Under the pieces are notes generated by a model that saw only the letters and a list, made by a program, of their open reading frames with translations, made no database searches and was not told the origin of the DNA. Shown piece after piece: positions 55,667-63,204 of a stretch of DNA of 64,000 bases. The translations under genes were made by a program, and so were the position numbers. This DNA comes from Arenibacter sp. ARW7G5Y1 (GTDB taxonomy: Bacteria > Bacteroidota > Bacteroidia > Flavobacteriales > Flavobacteriaceae): assembly GCF_003201775.1 (NCBI RefSeq), contig NZ_QJJZ01000007.1:62001-126000 (forward strand), written 5' to 3'. The stretch's first letter is position 1, and the number at the start of each line of letters is the position of its first letter.

Positions 55667-55903
55667 ATGGAAAATATAGTTTACATATTGTTAAGTGAAA
55701 CTGCCGACAGGTATAATGTGGGCCAGACCAACAATATTGAAAAGCGATTTGCTACCCACAATAGTGGTGGTAAAAAGTATACATCCAAGGGCAGGCCTTG
55801 GAATTTTATAAAAACTTATTCATGTACCGATCGAATTGAGGCGGTGCAATGAGAAAGAAAGATAAAGAATAGAGGTATCAAACGATATCTGGACGAAAAG
55901 TAA
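55667..55903 (+). pseudogene. GIY-YIG endonuclease with in-frame stop, copy 2
   Basis: Starts MENIVYILLSETADRYNVGQ; differs from copy 1 at four residues (Y3N, F9L, E20Q, I28F). It carries the same TGA after EAVQ and the same following ERKIKNRGIKRYLDEK before TAA. The shared stop shows that the nonsense change came before the duplication or was spread by conversion. Confidence 0.85.
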
Positions 55904-55908
55904 TTTTT

Positions 55909-55982
55909 CGGGATGTGGCGCAGTCCGGTAGCGTACACGGCTGGGGGCCGTGTGGTCGCAGGTTCAAATCCTGTCATCCCGA
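55909..55982 (+). tRNA. tRNA-Pro (anticodon GGG)
   Basis: A complete cloverleaf of 74 nt: acceptor CGGGATG/CATCCCG, D arm GCGC-AGTCCGGTA-GCGT, anticodon stem CACGG/CCGTG with loop CTGGGGG (anticodon GGG), T arm GCAGG-TTCAAAT-CCTGT, discriminator A. CCA is not encoded. It is the third member of the 323-bp series and the likely attachment gene of the downstream recombinase. Confidence 0.95.
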
Positions 55983-56008
55983 CTCAACTAGTTTCATCTA
56001 GTGGCATG

Positions 56009-56040
56009 ACGTTGCAAATCACCTGATTTGCAACGTTTTA
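56009..56040 (+). terminator. Intrinsic terminator of the tRNA
   Basis: ACGTTGCAAATC (56009-56020), loop ACCT, GATTTGCAACGT (56025-56036), then T-rich. A 12-bp perfect stem 26 bp past the tRNA. Confidence 0.85.
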
Positions 56041-56208
56041 TGTTTTTAGGGGTATCAGATGAAACCTCTTGAAACTACCTAAAAACACCTCTCTGGTGTC
56101 CATAAAGGGATTTTGAAACCACAGTATTTTTTGTACATTGAAGTAGCTTTTGTAGGTATTTAACCTTGTGTTTTTACCATTTTATTTACTAATTTAAAGC
56201 TATGTAAC

Positions 56209-57456
56209 ATGTTAGAAAACAGTAGATTATCAGTCGTTTTTGTCGTTAGGAAACTCACTTCTAAAATTGACACCATTAAGATTTACGCCCGCGTGACAGT
56301 AGATGGAAAAAGAGCGGAATTCAATCTAAATCGGGAATTGCCAGTGTCCCTTTGGGACGAAAAACGGAAAAGAGGGAAAGGATTTTCCAAGTACGTTATC
56401 TCGCTAAACAAGTATATGGATCAGGTTTTTACCGGATTGCACGAGGCACATCGGCAACTTTTGCAGGAGGAAGTTGAAATCACCTCTGCGAGAATAAAAG
56501 CCAGATTTTTAGGAGAGGATGATAGGGGCAAGTCCCTGCTCGACTTGATAAGCTATCACAATACTTCCATGATCAGCGTCCTTAGAAAAGGAACTATGAA
56601 GAACTATTACAGTACGGAACGTTGTATCAAAGAATTTTTAAATGAGAAAATGGGCGTTGAGGACATACCTCTAAAAAAACTGAACTACGGTTTTATTGTA
56701 GATTTTGAACAATATATACGTAAGTATAAACCGGCAACGCGAATGGGTTGTACCAATAACGGTGCCATGAAACATATGGAACGGCTAAAAAAAATGTCAA
56801 GGTTAGCTGTAAAATTGGAATGGTTGGAAAAAGACCCCTTTATCAATTATAAATTACGTTTTGAAAAAACAGAACGTCAATTTCTGACCGAACGGGAGTT
56901 ACAGCTCATTGAAGAAACCACGTTTAATGTACCAAGTACCCAACATGTTAAGGACCTGTTCATTTTTGCCTGTTATACAGGTTTATCTTTTATTGATGTT
57001 AGTGAGCTAAAAATTGACCATTTGGTAAAAGGCATGGATGGTAACGATTGGTTATATACCAAAAGAACAAAGACGGATGAACCCTTGAAGATTCCTTTGC
57101 TACCGAAGGCTATGGAAATTATTGATAAATATAGAGATAATGATAGTTTACTGAAAAGTGGAAGATTACTACCCATTTATAGCAACCAAATGATTAACCG
57201 CACCCTACGGGATATCGCAACCGCCTGCGGTATTCGTAAAAAGATAACTTTTCATGTGGCCAGGCATACCTTTGCCACCGCGATTACCCTATCCAATGGG
57301 GTGCCAATTGAAACGGTTTCAAAACTTTTGGGGCATACCAAATTGTCTACAACCCAAATCTATGCTAGAGTGGTTGAAAAAAAGGTGGGAGAGGATATGC
57401 AGAATTTGATGGCTACGATGAAGCTAAAGAAAGTTAGGGCTGGGGAAGTTTCTTAG
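56209..57456 (+). CDS. Tyrosine recombinase/integrase (IntDOT-like)
   Basis: A 415-residue site-specific recombinase. The N-terminal arm-binding domain (~10-100), SAM-like core-binding domain (~105-215) and catalytic domain (~225-400) are complete. Active-site residues: Lys in TKRTKTDEPLKIP, His349/Arg352 in HVARHTFA, His376 in LLGHTKLS and the nucleophile Tyr385 in TTQIYARV. The usual Arg I is replaced by Ser260 in TGLSFIDV, as in IntDOT of the Bacteroides conjugative transposon CTnDOT. It should integrate and excise the element at the adjacent tRNA-Pro. Confidence 0.93.
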   Translation: MLENSRLSVVFVVRKLTSKIDTIKIYARVTVDGKRAEFNLNRELPVSLWDEKRKRGKGFSKYVISLNKYMDQVFTGLHEAHRQLLQEEVEITSARIKARFLGEDDRGKSLLDLISYHNTSMISVLRKGTMKNYYSTERCIKEFLNEKMGVEDIPLKKLNYGFIVDFEQYIRKYKPATRMGCTNNGAMKHMERLKKMSRLAVKLEWLEKDPFINYKLRFEKTERQFLTERELQLIEETTFNVPSTQHVKDLFIFACYTGLSFIDVSELKIDHLVKGMDGNDWLYTKRTKTDEPLKIPLLPKAMEIIDKYRDNDSLLKSGRLLPIYSNQMINRTLRDIATACGIRKKITFHVARHTFATAITLSNGVPIETVSKLLGHTKLSTTQIYARVVEKKVGEDMQNLMATMKLKKVRAGEVS

Positions 57457-57633
57457 GTTGTTCTATAATGTTTTGCGCCCGCCTGAACGAATTCATTCGG
57501 GCAGGTTATATAACTTAAGCTTTCATTAAAAGCGAAAGTTATTACTACAGTTTCTTGAAAAAATTTATTCTCAAAAGTTTCTTCTGCAATATTACTGGAA
57601 CACTCTTTACTCGAAATAACAATAGGTAAGAGT

Positions 57634-57822
57634 AGTGGAATGTGTGTGGAATGATTAAGAAATAGATGCTTTAATGATATATCGACACCTTTTTATTACA
57701 TAATTTAAATTTCTGTCAGTGATTTTATTAAAAATCAAAAAAATCATCAGTTTGTAGCCTTGCCCATGGAACACTTATGATGTGAGCCGACAATAAAAAG
57801 GGAGTGTAATGTGTGTGGAATG
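57634..57822. repeat. Pair of 20-bp direct repeats, 169 bp apart
   Basis: AGTGGAATGTGTGTGGAATG (57634-57653) and AGTGTAATGTGTGTGGAATG (57803-57822), one mismatch. They lie in the 372-bp gap between the convergent integrase and macro-domain genes, which has no gene. They could be recombinase arm sites or a protein-binding pair. Confidence 0.5.
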
Positions 57823-57828
57823 GGCTAA

Positions 57829-58971
57829 CTAACTCCTTAATGACTCTAATAATTTTTCAGTATTAGGCTTTTTTGTTTTATAATTTAAACCAATTTTGTT
57901 TGCATTTATTCTTGTGAAAAAATCAATATAACTATTCCAATAGTTCAAATAGTATTTATCATTATTGTTTGATTTAAATTCATTTTCAAACTTTTCTAAT
58001 CTATTGTAACTGATACTATTTATAAGAAGAAGATTCGATATTTTCACTCGGAATTTCAAAGCATTGATACTTTCATACGATTTCCAACTTTCGTTCGGTT
58101 TCGATATGGATGTAACTAGAATATTATTCAGGTTCCAAAGATCATTTAAATCATTTCTAACTTTTAATTTCAAGAGGCCATAAGGTATTGTCAATATAGT
58201 TTTGAATCCCTTCTCTAAGACATATTTAGCAATATCAATTTCATAACTACTGCCAAAACCAAGAAGAAATACAAAATCATTATTTGGCAACTCATTTATG
58301 AATAATTTTAAAGCAAGTTTCTCTCTTTCTTCTGGCTTGGAGGTTACAACTAAAGAAATGTTTTTTTTTGATAATAAATCAATATTTCCTTTATAATAAA
58401 TTTCCTTCGAGGACTGCCCTTTTATGCTGAATGGATATAATTTTTCATTAGGCTGAATTTTACTTATTTCATTTCGAACTAGCAATTCGTTTATTTCTTC
58501 CGAAATATGGGTTTTCATAGAACTACTAGGTTCAAAGACTAGAATAGTAGATTTTATATCTTTTAAATATTTTGTTATTAAGCCTTTTACAATATTCCAA
58601 TCTAATCCTCCATGACCACATCCCAAAGCAGGTAATGTTATGGTTAAGTTATCTCGATTATGAAGATAATTTTCGAGCCATTCTAAACCTTCTTCTATAT
58701 ATTCATATTTGGAAGGCTTTTTCCAATGGTTCTTTGTCGGAAAGTTAATTATAGTTAATGGCTTGAACATATAGTCTCCATTCCAAACATGAGGTTTACC
58801 AATTTTAACATCATTTCTTGCACACGCCAATGAATAGTCTTTGAACATACTGGGAAATTTATTTTTGAATTGCAGGGCCGCACCAGCACCCATAACACCA
58901 ACACAATTGACAGTATTAACCATTATGTCAGCCTCAAAATCAAAAAAATTTCCTTTTACAAACTTTATCAC
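57829..58971 (-). CDS. DarG-like macro-domain antitoxin with DprA/SLOG-like C-terminus
   Basis: A 380-residue protein. Residues 1-155 are a DarG/TARG1-type macro domain (VKGNFFDFEADIMVNTVNCV, GVMGAGAALQFKNKFP, LPALGCGHGGLDW) that removes ADP-ribose from DNA. Residues ~178-320 look like the Rossmann SLOG domain of DprA: EKLYPFSIK..KEIYYKGNIDLL, LVVTS, FLLGFGSSYEIDIAKYVL, TILTIPYGL and a later RVKISNLLLI segment. DprA binds ssDNA, the substrate of DarT, so the C-terminus may guide repair or hold the toxin. It overlaps the DarT-like gene by 4 bp. The macro part is firm; the SLOG part is by pattern only. Confidence 0.8.
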   Translation of the reverse strand: MIKFVKGNFFDFEADIMVNTVNCVGVMGAGAALQFKNKFPSMFKDYSLACARNDVKIGKPHVWNGDYMFKPLTIINFPTKNHWKKPSKYEYIEEGLEWLENYLHNRDNLTITLPALGCGHGGLDWNIVKGLITKYLKDIKSTILVFEPSSSMKTHISEEINELLVRNEISKIQPNEKLYPFSIKGQSSKEIYYKGNIDLLSKKNISLVVTSKPEEREKLALKLFINELPNNDFVFLLGFGSSYEIDIAKYVLEKGFKTILTIPYGLLKLKVRNDLNDLWNLNNILVTSISKPNESWKSYESINALKFRVKISNLLLINSISYNRLEKFENEFKSNNNDKYYLNYWNSYIDFFTRINANKIGLNYKTKKPNTEKLLESLRS

Positions 58972-60302
58972 TTCAAATTAGCTTTTACCTTTTTTACAAT
59001 AGCTGGTAATTCAAGTTGTAAACTTTCAAGCCAATCAGAATTAATTGCACCAATATCTGCTAGGGACAATGCAATTAGCATTTTTAATTCTTTTTTACTT
59101 TCAATAATGTTTAACAACTCTTTTATACTCCGCCCTTTACCTACAATATCTCCCAATAAATCATGATATGCAACTAATAGGCAGATTAACTTGATATTTT
59201 TATCTGATAAATTCTTAATATCTTCTGATAAAAAGCGTACCAACATTTTCAAAGAATCGGCAGGATGGTCAGCATATGCAGGCTGTTTTCCATTTTTCCA
59301 TTTTCTTGATGGACCTTTACCAATATCATGAAGGTAGGCACTTAGCTTGACCAGCTCTTTCTCATTTGCGTCCAAACGTTTATAATGTTTAATTTTCTCT
59401 AAATTGCTCACTACATTTAAAGTGTGGTCACTAACATTTTCTTTATGTACATCATTAATAGTCTCAAGTTCAAAAATGCCTTCAAGTTCTTCAATAGCGC
59501 AAAAATTTTTACTTATTTCTGATAAGGCATCTTTAATATTATCGAAAGTAAATTTTTCAACTTGTTTACGACTTTCGATTATTTTTTCGCTAATACCAAG
59601 AAAAAGATTTTGCATATGGTTTGGCCCAGTTACAAGAGTTTCGCCTGGTCTTCCTAGGGCAAACTTTGTAAAATAAAAATGTCTTCCATTAAGGGAGTAT
59701 TCCACTCTAGGAGCAGCAATACCATTATCATTAAAAGTATCAAGAACTATTTTTTTTCTATGCTTATTCCAGACTATAATGTAATCAATCCATTCTATTG
59801 GCACCCTGTCACTAATTAAAACTTCAGCCATTCGTTCATGTTTCCAATTATCGTTTATATTTCCCCATTTCCTAGAATCTATAGCCTCCCAATTTAATTT
59901 TTTTAAATCCTCAGGTTTAGTGAAAAAATTTGGTGATACAATAGTATTTGCTGAAGCATCAGTAAAAATGACGTTATCCTCTAGAACTTTTTCAATAGAT
60001 ATAGCAACAAATACAAGGTCTATTTGGTCAACATTTTTTCCATTAACCACCGCTAATGCCATTGGATTTGTCGTTGCAAGATAGAAAGGTACATAATCAT
60101 GTACTACACCTTGCGGTCCACAAGTAACCTTCATTTCGCTCCTTCGATTCTGAATGTTCTCTGAAGCCACGTTTGTATGTAGTAATTTCAATTTATCTTT
60201 TAAATTAGTACAAAGAAAACCATGTTTTAAAATAGAATCTAAGTTTTCGATATGTGTAAAATGATAAAAATACTTCCCTTTATAATCTTCCGGTATTGCC
60301 AT
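58968..60302 (-). CDS. DarT-like DNA ADP-ribosyltransferase fused to an HD domain
   Basis: A 444-residue protein. Residues 1-215 match DarT (DUF4433): YFYHFTHIENLDSILKHGF, an Arg pair at 53-54 (QNRRSE), HDYVPFYLATTNPM, and the catalytic Glu160 in WKHERMAEVLI; Arg~51 and Glu160 are the key residues in characterised DarT. It would ADP-ribosylate ssDNA bases using NAD+. Residues ~275-425 are an HD phosphohydrolase-type fold: His293, His325-Asp326 (YLHDIGKGPSRKW), His346 (YADHP), His380 (AYHDLL), Asp416 (LADIGA). This fusion is not in the classical DarT I know. Toxin gene upstream of its antitoxin, 4-bp overlap. Confidence 0.85.
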   Translation of the reverse strand: MAIPEDYKGKYFYHFTHIENLDSILKHGFLCTNLKDKLKLLHTNVASENIQNRRSEMKVTCGPQGVVHDYVPFYLATTNPMALAVVNGKNVDQIDLVFVAISIEKVLEDNVIFTDASANTIVSPNFFTKPEDLKKLNWEAIDSRKWGNINDNWKHERMAEVLISDRVPIEWIDYIIVWNKHRKKIVLDTFNDNGIAAPRVEYSLNGRHFYFTKFALGRPGETLVTGPNHMQNLFLGISEKIIESRKQVEKFTFDNIKDALSEISKNFCAIEELEGIFELETINDVHKENVSDHTLNVVSNLEKIKHYKRLDANEKELVKLSAYLHDIGKGPSRKWKNGKQPAYADHPADSLKMLVRFLSEDIKNLSDKNIKLICLLVAYHDLLGDIVGKGRSIKELLNIIESKKELKMLIALSLADIGAINSDWLESLQLELPAIVKKVKANLK

Positions 60303-60338
60303 AAGAGTACTAATTTAATATTTTAAGTTTATTCTCTT

Positions 60339-61589
60339 CTAAGAATCTCTATGCTTACCATATAGAATTATATCAGAAATAATATATCGTAACTTATTTT
60401 TTAAGTCGAAATCTATTTCCAGCTCCTCAGCCTTATTGCACATTTCTAAGAGCTTTTTAAAATTACTAACTTCATTATCAATTTTTCGTTTAAAAATATC
60501 GGAAAGCTTAGTAATAGTACTAAAACTACTTCTAGGTGATTGTATTTTAGCAAGAATCTTTAATCGTAGTTCGTCTGGATATTTAATAGTCTTTACACTA
60601 TTCAGTTCTTCTATAAAACTATCAGTTGTGTTAAGAATACCTTCCACTTCATTCAAAGATGTAAAAACATTCTCTGGTTTTGTGTTGTGATTTATGACTA
60701 TCGAACTATTTTCTACCATTGAATCTTTCTTTGGTATTAAATAGAATCCTGTAGAATCTTTTTGCATAACATTAATCACATTTACAAAATTTAAAGAACC
60801 AGTCCCTAAGTCATTTGTAGAAATTCTAAGAGCAGTTGAAACTTGCCCAAACTTATCAGCTTCTTTAGGATGCTTTTCAGTGGTAATGATTTCTAATTTT
60901 GACTCGCTAATGGCTGCACTTGTTATTATGTATTCAGTGCCTGGATTTGTCTTCTTATTTTTATGTAGAATTAACATTCCAACAACGAAAGTGAAATCAA
61001 TTCCATATTCGTAATAGCGAGTAGATGTAATACCACGTAGGTAAGTAATATCTTTATGGTCAACTAATCGATAACTCTTCTCCTTATTGTATCTATCACT
61101 ATTTTTGGCCATTTCTTTAAAATACTGAACATTGTAGTTAGCAAGTGAAGCTTGTCCTATTTTAAATAAATTGTTCGCATATTTGGTCATAGCATACTCG
61201 TCTAAAAATGTATTTTTAGAATCATATATAGCTATAGTTTTTAAGCCCTCTTTAACTTCATCAATATCTACATACTCTTCAAAATTGAAAATAATGTTGG
61301 TGTCACTACTTCCAGAAATTGATTCTTCATAGACATTAATATCTTTAGTTTCCGCTATAATTTTATATCGATTATAATTTGTTACAAGGTGCTTAACTCT
61401 CTCATAAATTAAATCTATAAATTCAATAGAAATATATTCATTTTCAATACTTGCTATATCAAACGTTTTATAAATATCATCCTTGTAGGGGTGATTCTCA
61501 ATTAGAGAGCACAGCTTCTCAATTTTAATTTTACCAGAGCTATTATCAGCATCAAGGTGTACTTGTTTTTGTTTAAACTTTTCTTCCAT
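60339..61589 (-). CDS. Hypothetical protein, first gene of the DarT operon
   Basis: A 416-residue soluble protein with no signal peptide or membrane helix. It is rich in Lys, Asn, Ile and Glu. Central segments YLRGITSTRYYEYGIDFTFV and ALRISTNDLGTGSLNFVNVI vaguely recall DUF932 (phage/plasmid-like) proteins, with the pattern of conserved (S/T)-x-R-Y and N-(S/D)-x-x-G; I would not assign it on this. The C-terminal third is helical with coiled-coil-like heptads. It lies 36 bp upstream of the DarT-like gene on the same strand, so the three genes form one operon. It may be a third component or a separate element gene. Confidence 0.7.
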   Translation of the reverse strand: MEEKFKQKQVHLDADNSSGKIKIEKLCSLIENHPYKDDIYKTFDIASIENEYISIEFIDLIYERVKHLVTNYNRYKIIAETKDINVYEESISGSSDTNIIFNFEEYVDIDEVKEGLKTIAIYDSKNTFLDEYAMTKYANNLFKIGQASLANYNVQYFKEMAKNSDRYNKEKSYRLVDHKDITYLRGITSTRYYEYGIDFTFVVGMLILHKNKKTNPGTEYIITSAAISESKLEIITTEKHPKEADKFGQVSTALRISTNDLGTGSLNFVNVINVMQKDSTGFYLIPKKDSMVENSSIVINHNTKPENVFTSLNEVEGILNTTDSFIEELNSVKTIKYPDELRLKILAKIQSPRSSFSTITKLSDIFKRKIDNEVSNFKKLLEMCNKAEELEIDFDLKNKLRYIISDIILYGKHRDS

Positions 61590-61639
61590 AATTTTATTCT
61601 AAAAAAGCAGTTTAAAGTCTTGCTAAGGACATTTACTAA

Positions 61640-61789
61640 TTATGATTTTAGTAATGCTGAAAAAGCAAATATGGCAAAAGCAACAGTTACTATTGTAAAC
61701 ATTGTTTTTGCTTGTTCGCCTTTAGCCGTGAAACATAAATCTTGCTCTCAAATACTAATTTCATCTTTTGAAAATTTGCTTATATGCAT
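61640..61789 (-). pseudogene. Small membrane-peptide gene with in-frame TGA
   Basis: The frame starts MHISKFSKDEISI, meets a TGA, then continues EQDLCFTAKGEQAKTMFTIV and a hydrophobic end (TVAFAIFAFSALLKS) before TAA: 49 codons plus stop. The second half could be a real one-helix peptide starting at the internal Met. A TGG-to-TGA change would explain it. It overlaps an unlikely plus-strand ORF. Confidence 0.35.
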
Positions 61790-61847
61790 AATTCCAAATT
61801 TTAATAGTTGAAAAATTCTCTCACATAAAGCCCGAGAGATTCTGGGC

Positions 61848-62021
61848 TTACTTTTCTTTTCTAACGCCTTTAAACTTGCCGCCAGTAGTTTTTACATCCA
61901 TGAATCTTCCGGTTTCAGCATCTCTCTTTACAAAGAGGTTTGTTTTTGGGTTTAAAACTTGGGTACGACCTTTTACAGCTCCTTTTCTTGCGTTGTCTCC
62001 TGTTGGTGGATTTTTAGCCAT
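61848..62021 (-). CDS. Small basic conserved protein, 57 residues
   Basis: Starts MAKNPPTGDNARKGAVKGRT and continues QVLNPKTNLFVKRDAETGRF, ending FKGVRKEK. The G-x-x-(R/K)-x-GAV-x-GR(S/T)Q and VKRD-x-TGRFMDVK patterns belong to a widespread small basic protein often found in plasmids, phages and genomic islands; function is unknown. It is too short for routine ORF calling. A weak AAGCCC/GGGCTT hairpin follows the stop. It diverges from the sigma-like gene. Confidence 0.75.
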   Translation of the reverse strand: MAKNPPTGDNARKGAVKGRTQVLNPKTNLFVKRDAETGRFMDVKTTGGKFKGVRKEK

Positions 62022-62212
62022 TTTTATATTTAATAAGATTAATATTTATGTTTCATAAGTAAATGCTCACAATTTTTCATATTTTTCCATTACCAATTAA
62101 AAAAATGAACAACCCTATGATACTGTCCTACAATTGTATATGCTCATAGGTTTAGATTTTTTGCCATTCACGTGGATAATTTTTAATAATAATGAGCATA
62201 CTCTATTGAAAT

Positions 62213-62827
62213 ATGGCTATAGCGAGTAAAAAAGAAATTCTTGAACACCTTGAATCTATCGATTTAAATGAGCTTTTAGATAGGATGGAGGACTACGTCC
62301 GAACTCGTTTTTACAATAAATCAGAGAAAGAAAGAGAAGGGTTTGATTATCTTGATTTCTGTTATAATGTTCTGGTTAAAGCTACTACAGGAGTGAGAAA
62401 TTGGGACAATGAAAAAACTTCTTTTGAAAAGTTTATTTTTGGGTCTTTAAAAAGTGATTTGTATAACTTCTTTAGAAAACAAAAAAATAAAAAGAATGAG
62501 GAAGATGGAGATTTGCAATCTACAGAACAAGAAATATACCTAGTTGAAGTAAATGAATTTATTGAATTAGATGAAGTTGAAACGGAAGATGAACCTCCAG
62601 ATATAGATTTTAAAGATATATCACAAGGCGCACTCAAGTCTTTGAGGGAGCAAGGAGCAGATAAATTTGAAATAGAAGTGTTTGAATGTTGGATAGCTGG
62701 CTATTACAAGCCAAAAGAAATAGCTGAATTATGCGGAAGAAATACTACAGAAGTTAATAATACTGTTAAAAAACTTTCTAGAAAAACTATCAAGTTAAAA
62801 GAAAAATGGATAAGCTTAAAAAAATAA
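62213..62827 (+). CDS. Sigma-70-like (ECF-type) regulator
   Basis: A 204-residue protein with the two-domain layout of small sigma factors. Residues ~20-90 resemble region 2 (FDYLDFCYNVLVKATTGVRN, then TSFEKFIFGSLKSDLYNFFR), ~90-135 is an acidic linker, and ~140-200 is a region-4-like helix-turn-helix (FEIEVFECWIAGYYKPKEIA, ELCGRNTTEVNNTVKKLSRK). Sigma-like proteins of this type with FxFGSLxSDxxNxFR occur in flavobacterial islands. It probably directs or controls transcription of the element. It overlaps the next gene by 22 bp. Confidence 0.75.
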   Translation: MAIASKKEILEHLESIDLNELLDRMEDYVRTRFYNKSEKEREGFDYLDFCYNVLVKATTGVRNWDNEKTSFEKFIFGSLKSDLYNFFRKQKNKKNEEDGDLQSTEQEIYLVEVNEFIELDEVETEDEPPDIDFKDISQGALKSLREQGADKFEIEVFECWIAGYYKPKEIAELCGRNTTEVNNTVKKLSRKTIKLKEKWISLKK

Positions 62828-63204
62828 TAGATAAAGGTTTTACCGAAAATTATCTTTTGGGGGATATAAATGATATTCGCAAAAGTTTATCTGATTACGG
62901 AGTCAATATAGATGATAATAGTGAGCGTCAGAATAAATTGATTAAACAATTAAAATTTAAACTTCGTTCTTCCATAAACAAAGAAAAAAATGAAAACCTT
63001 TTACTTAAGGCAACAGAATCGTTTCAGGAAGCAATAAATAAGGGGCTAGAAAAACCAATTGCTTATTTGAATAATCTGATTAAAGAAAATCAATTGGTAG
63101 TGCAGTATAATAAACTTGATAAGCTAAGTCCTGATGAGATAAAAGAGATTATTAAAGACCAAAATTTAATTGAAATAATTGAGTTACTTGAAAACGAACA
63201 ATAA
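62806..63204 (+). CDS. Hypothetical protein between sigma-like and protease genes
   Basis: A 132-residue Lys/Asn/Glu-rich helical protein starting MDKLKKIIDKGFTENYLLGD. There is no signal peptide, membrane helix or recognisable motif. It overlaps the sigma-like gene by 22 bp and the protease gene by 26 bp, so all three are translationally coupled. By position it might be an anti-sigma or a repressor cleaved by the protease; that is speculation. Confidence 0.6.
   Translation: MDKLKKIIDKGFTENYLLGDINDIRKSLSDYGVNIDDNSERQNKLIKQLKFKLRSSINKEKNENLLLKATESFQEAINKGLEKPIAYLNNLIKENQLVVQYNKLDKLSPDEIKEIIKDQNLIEIIELLENEQ

Larger units (their letters stand above)
55263..55908 (+). repeat. Two tandem 323-bp units (tRNA-like half plus GIY-YIG gene)
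   Basis: Unit 1 is 55263-55585 and unit 2 is 55586-55908; the intact tRNA starts at 55909, again at 323 bp. The units differ at only a handful of positions. Each begins CGGGATGTGGCGCAG like the tRNA-Pro, has two hairpins, and carries a GIY-YIG ORF. Confidence 0.92.

Noticed and set aside
55344-55903. Selenocysteine or stop-codon reassignment at the TGA codons
   Set aside because: No selenocysteine insertion machinery or element is visible, and normal genes here end with TGA (for example the DUF1553 gene); nonsense mutation is simpler.
55263-55908. The 323-bp repeats as a CRISPR array or satellite
   Set aside because: Only two units, each containing a coding frame and a tRNA-like part; no short repeats with spacers.
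61557-61811. 84-codon plus-strand ORF between the hypothetical gene and the small basic gene
   Set aside because: It overlaps the start of the 416-residue gene and has no protein-like features; the minus-strand frame is more plausible.
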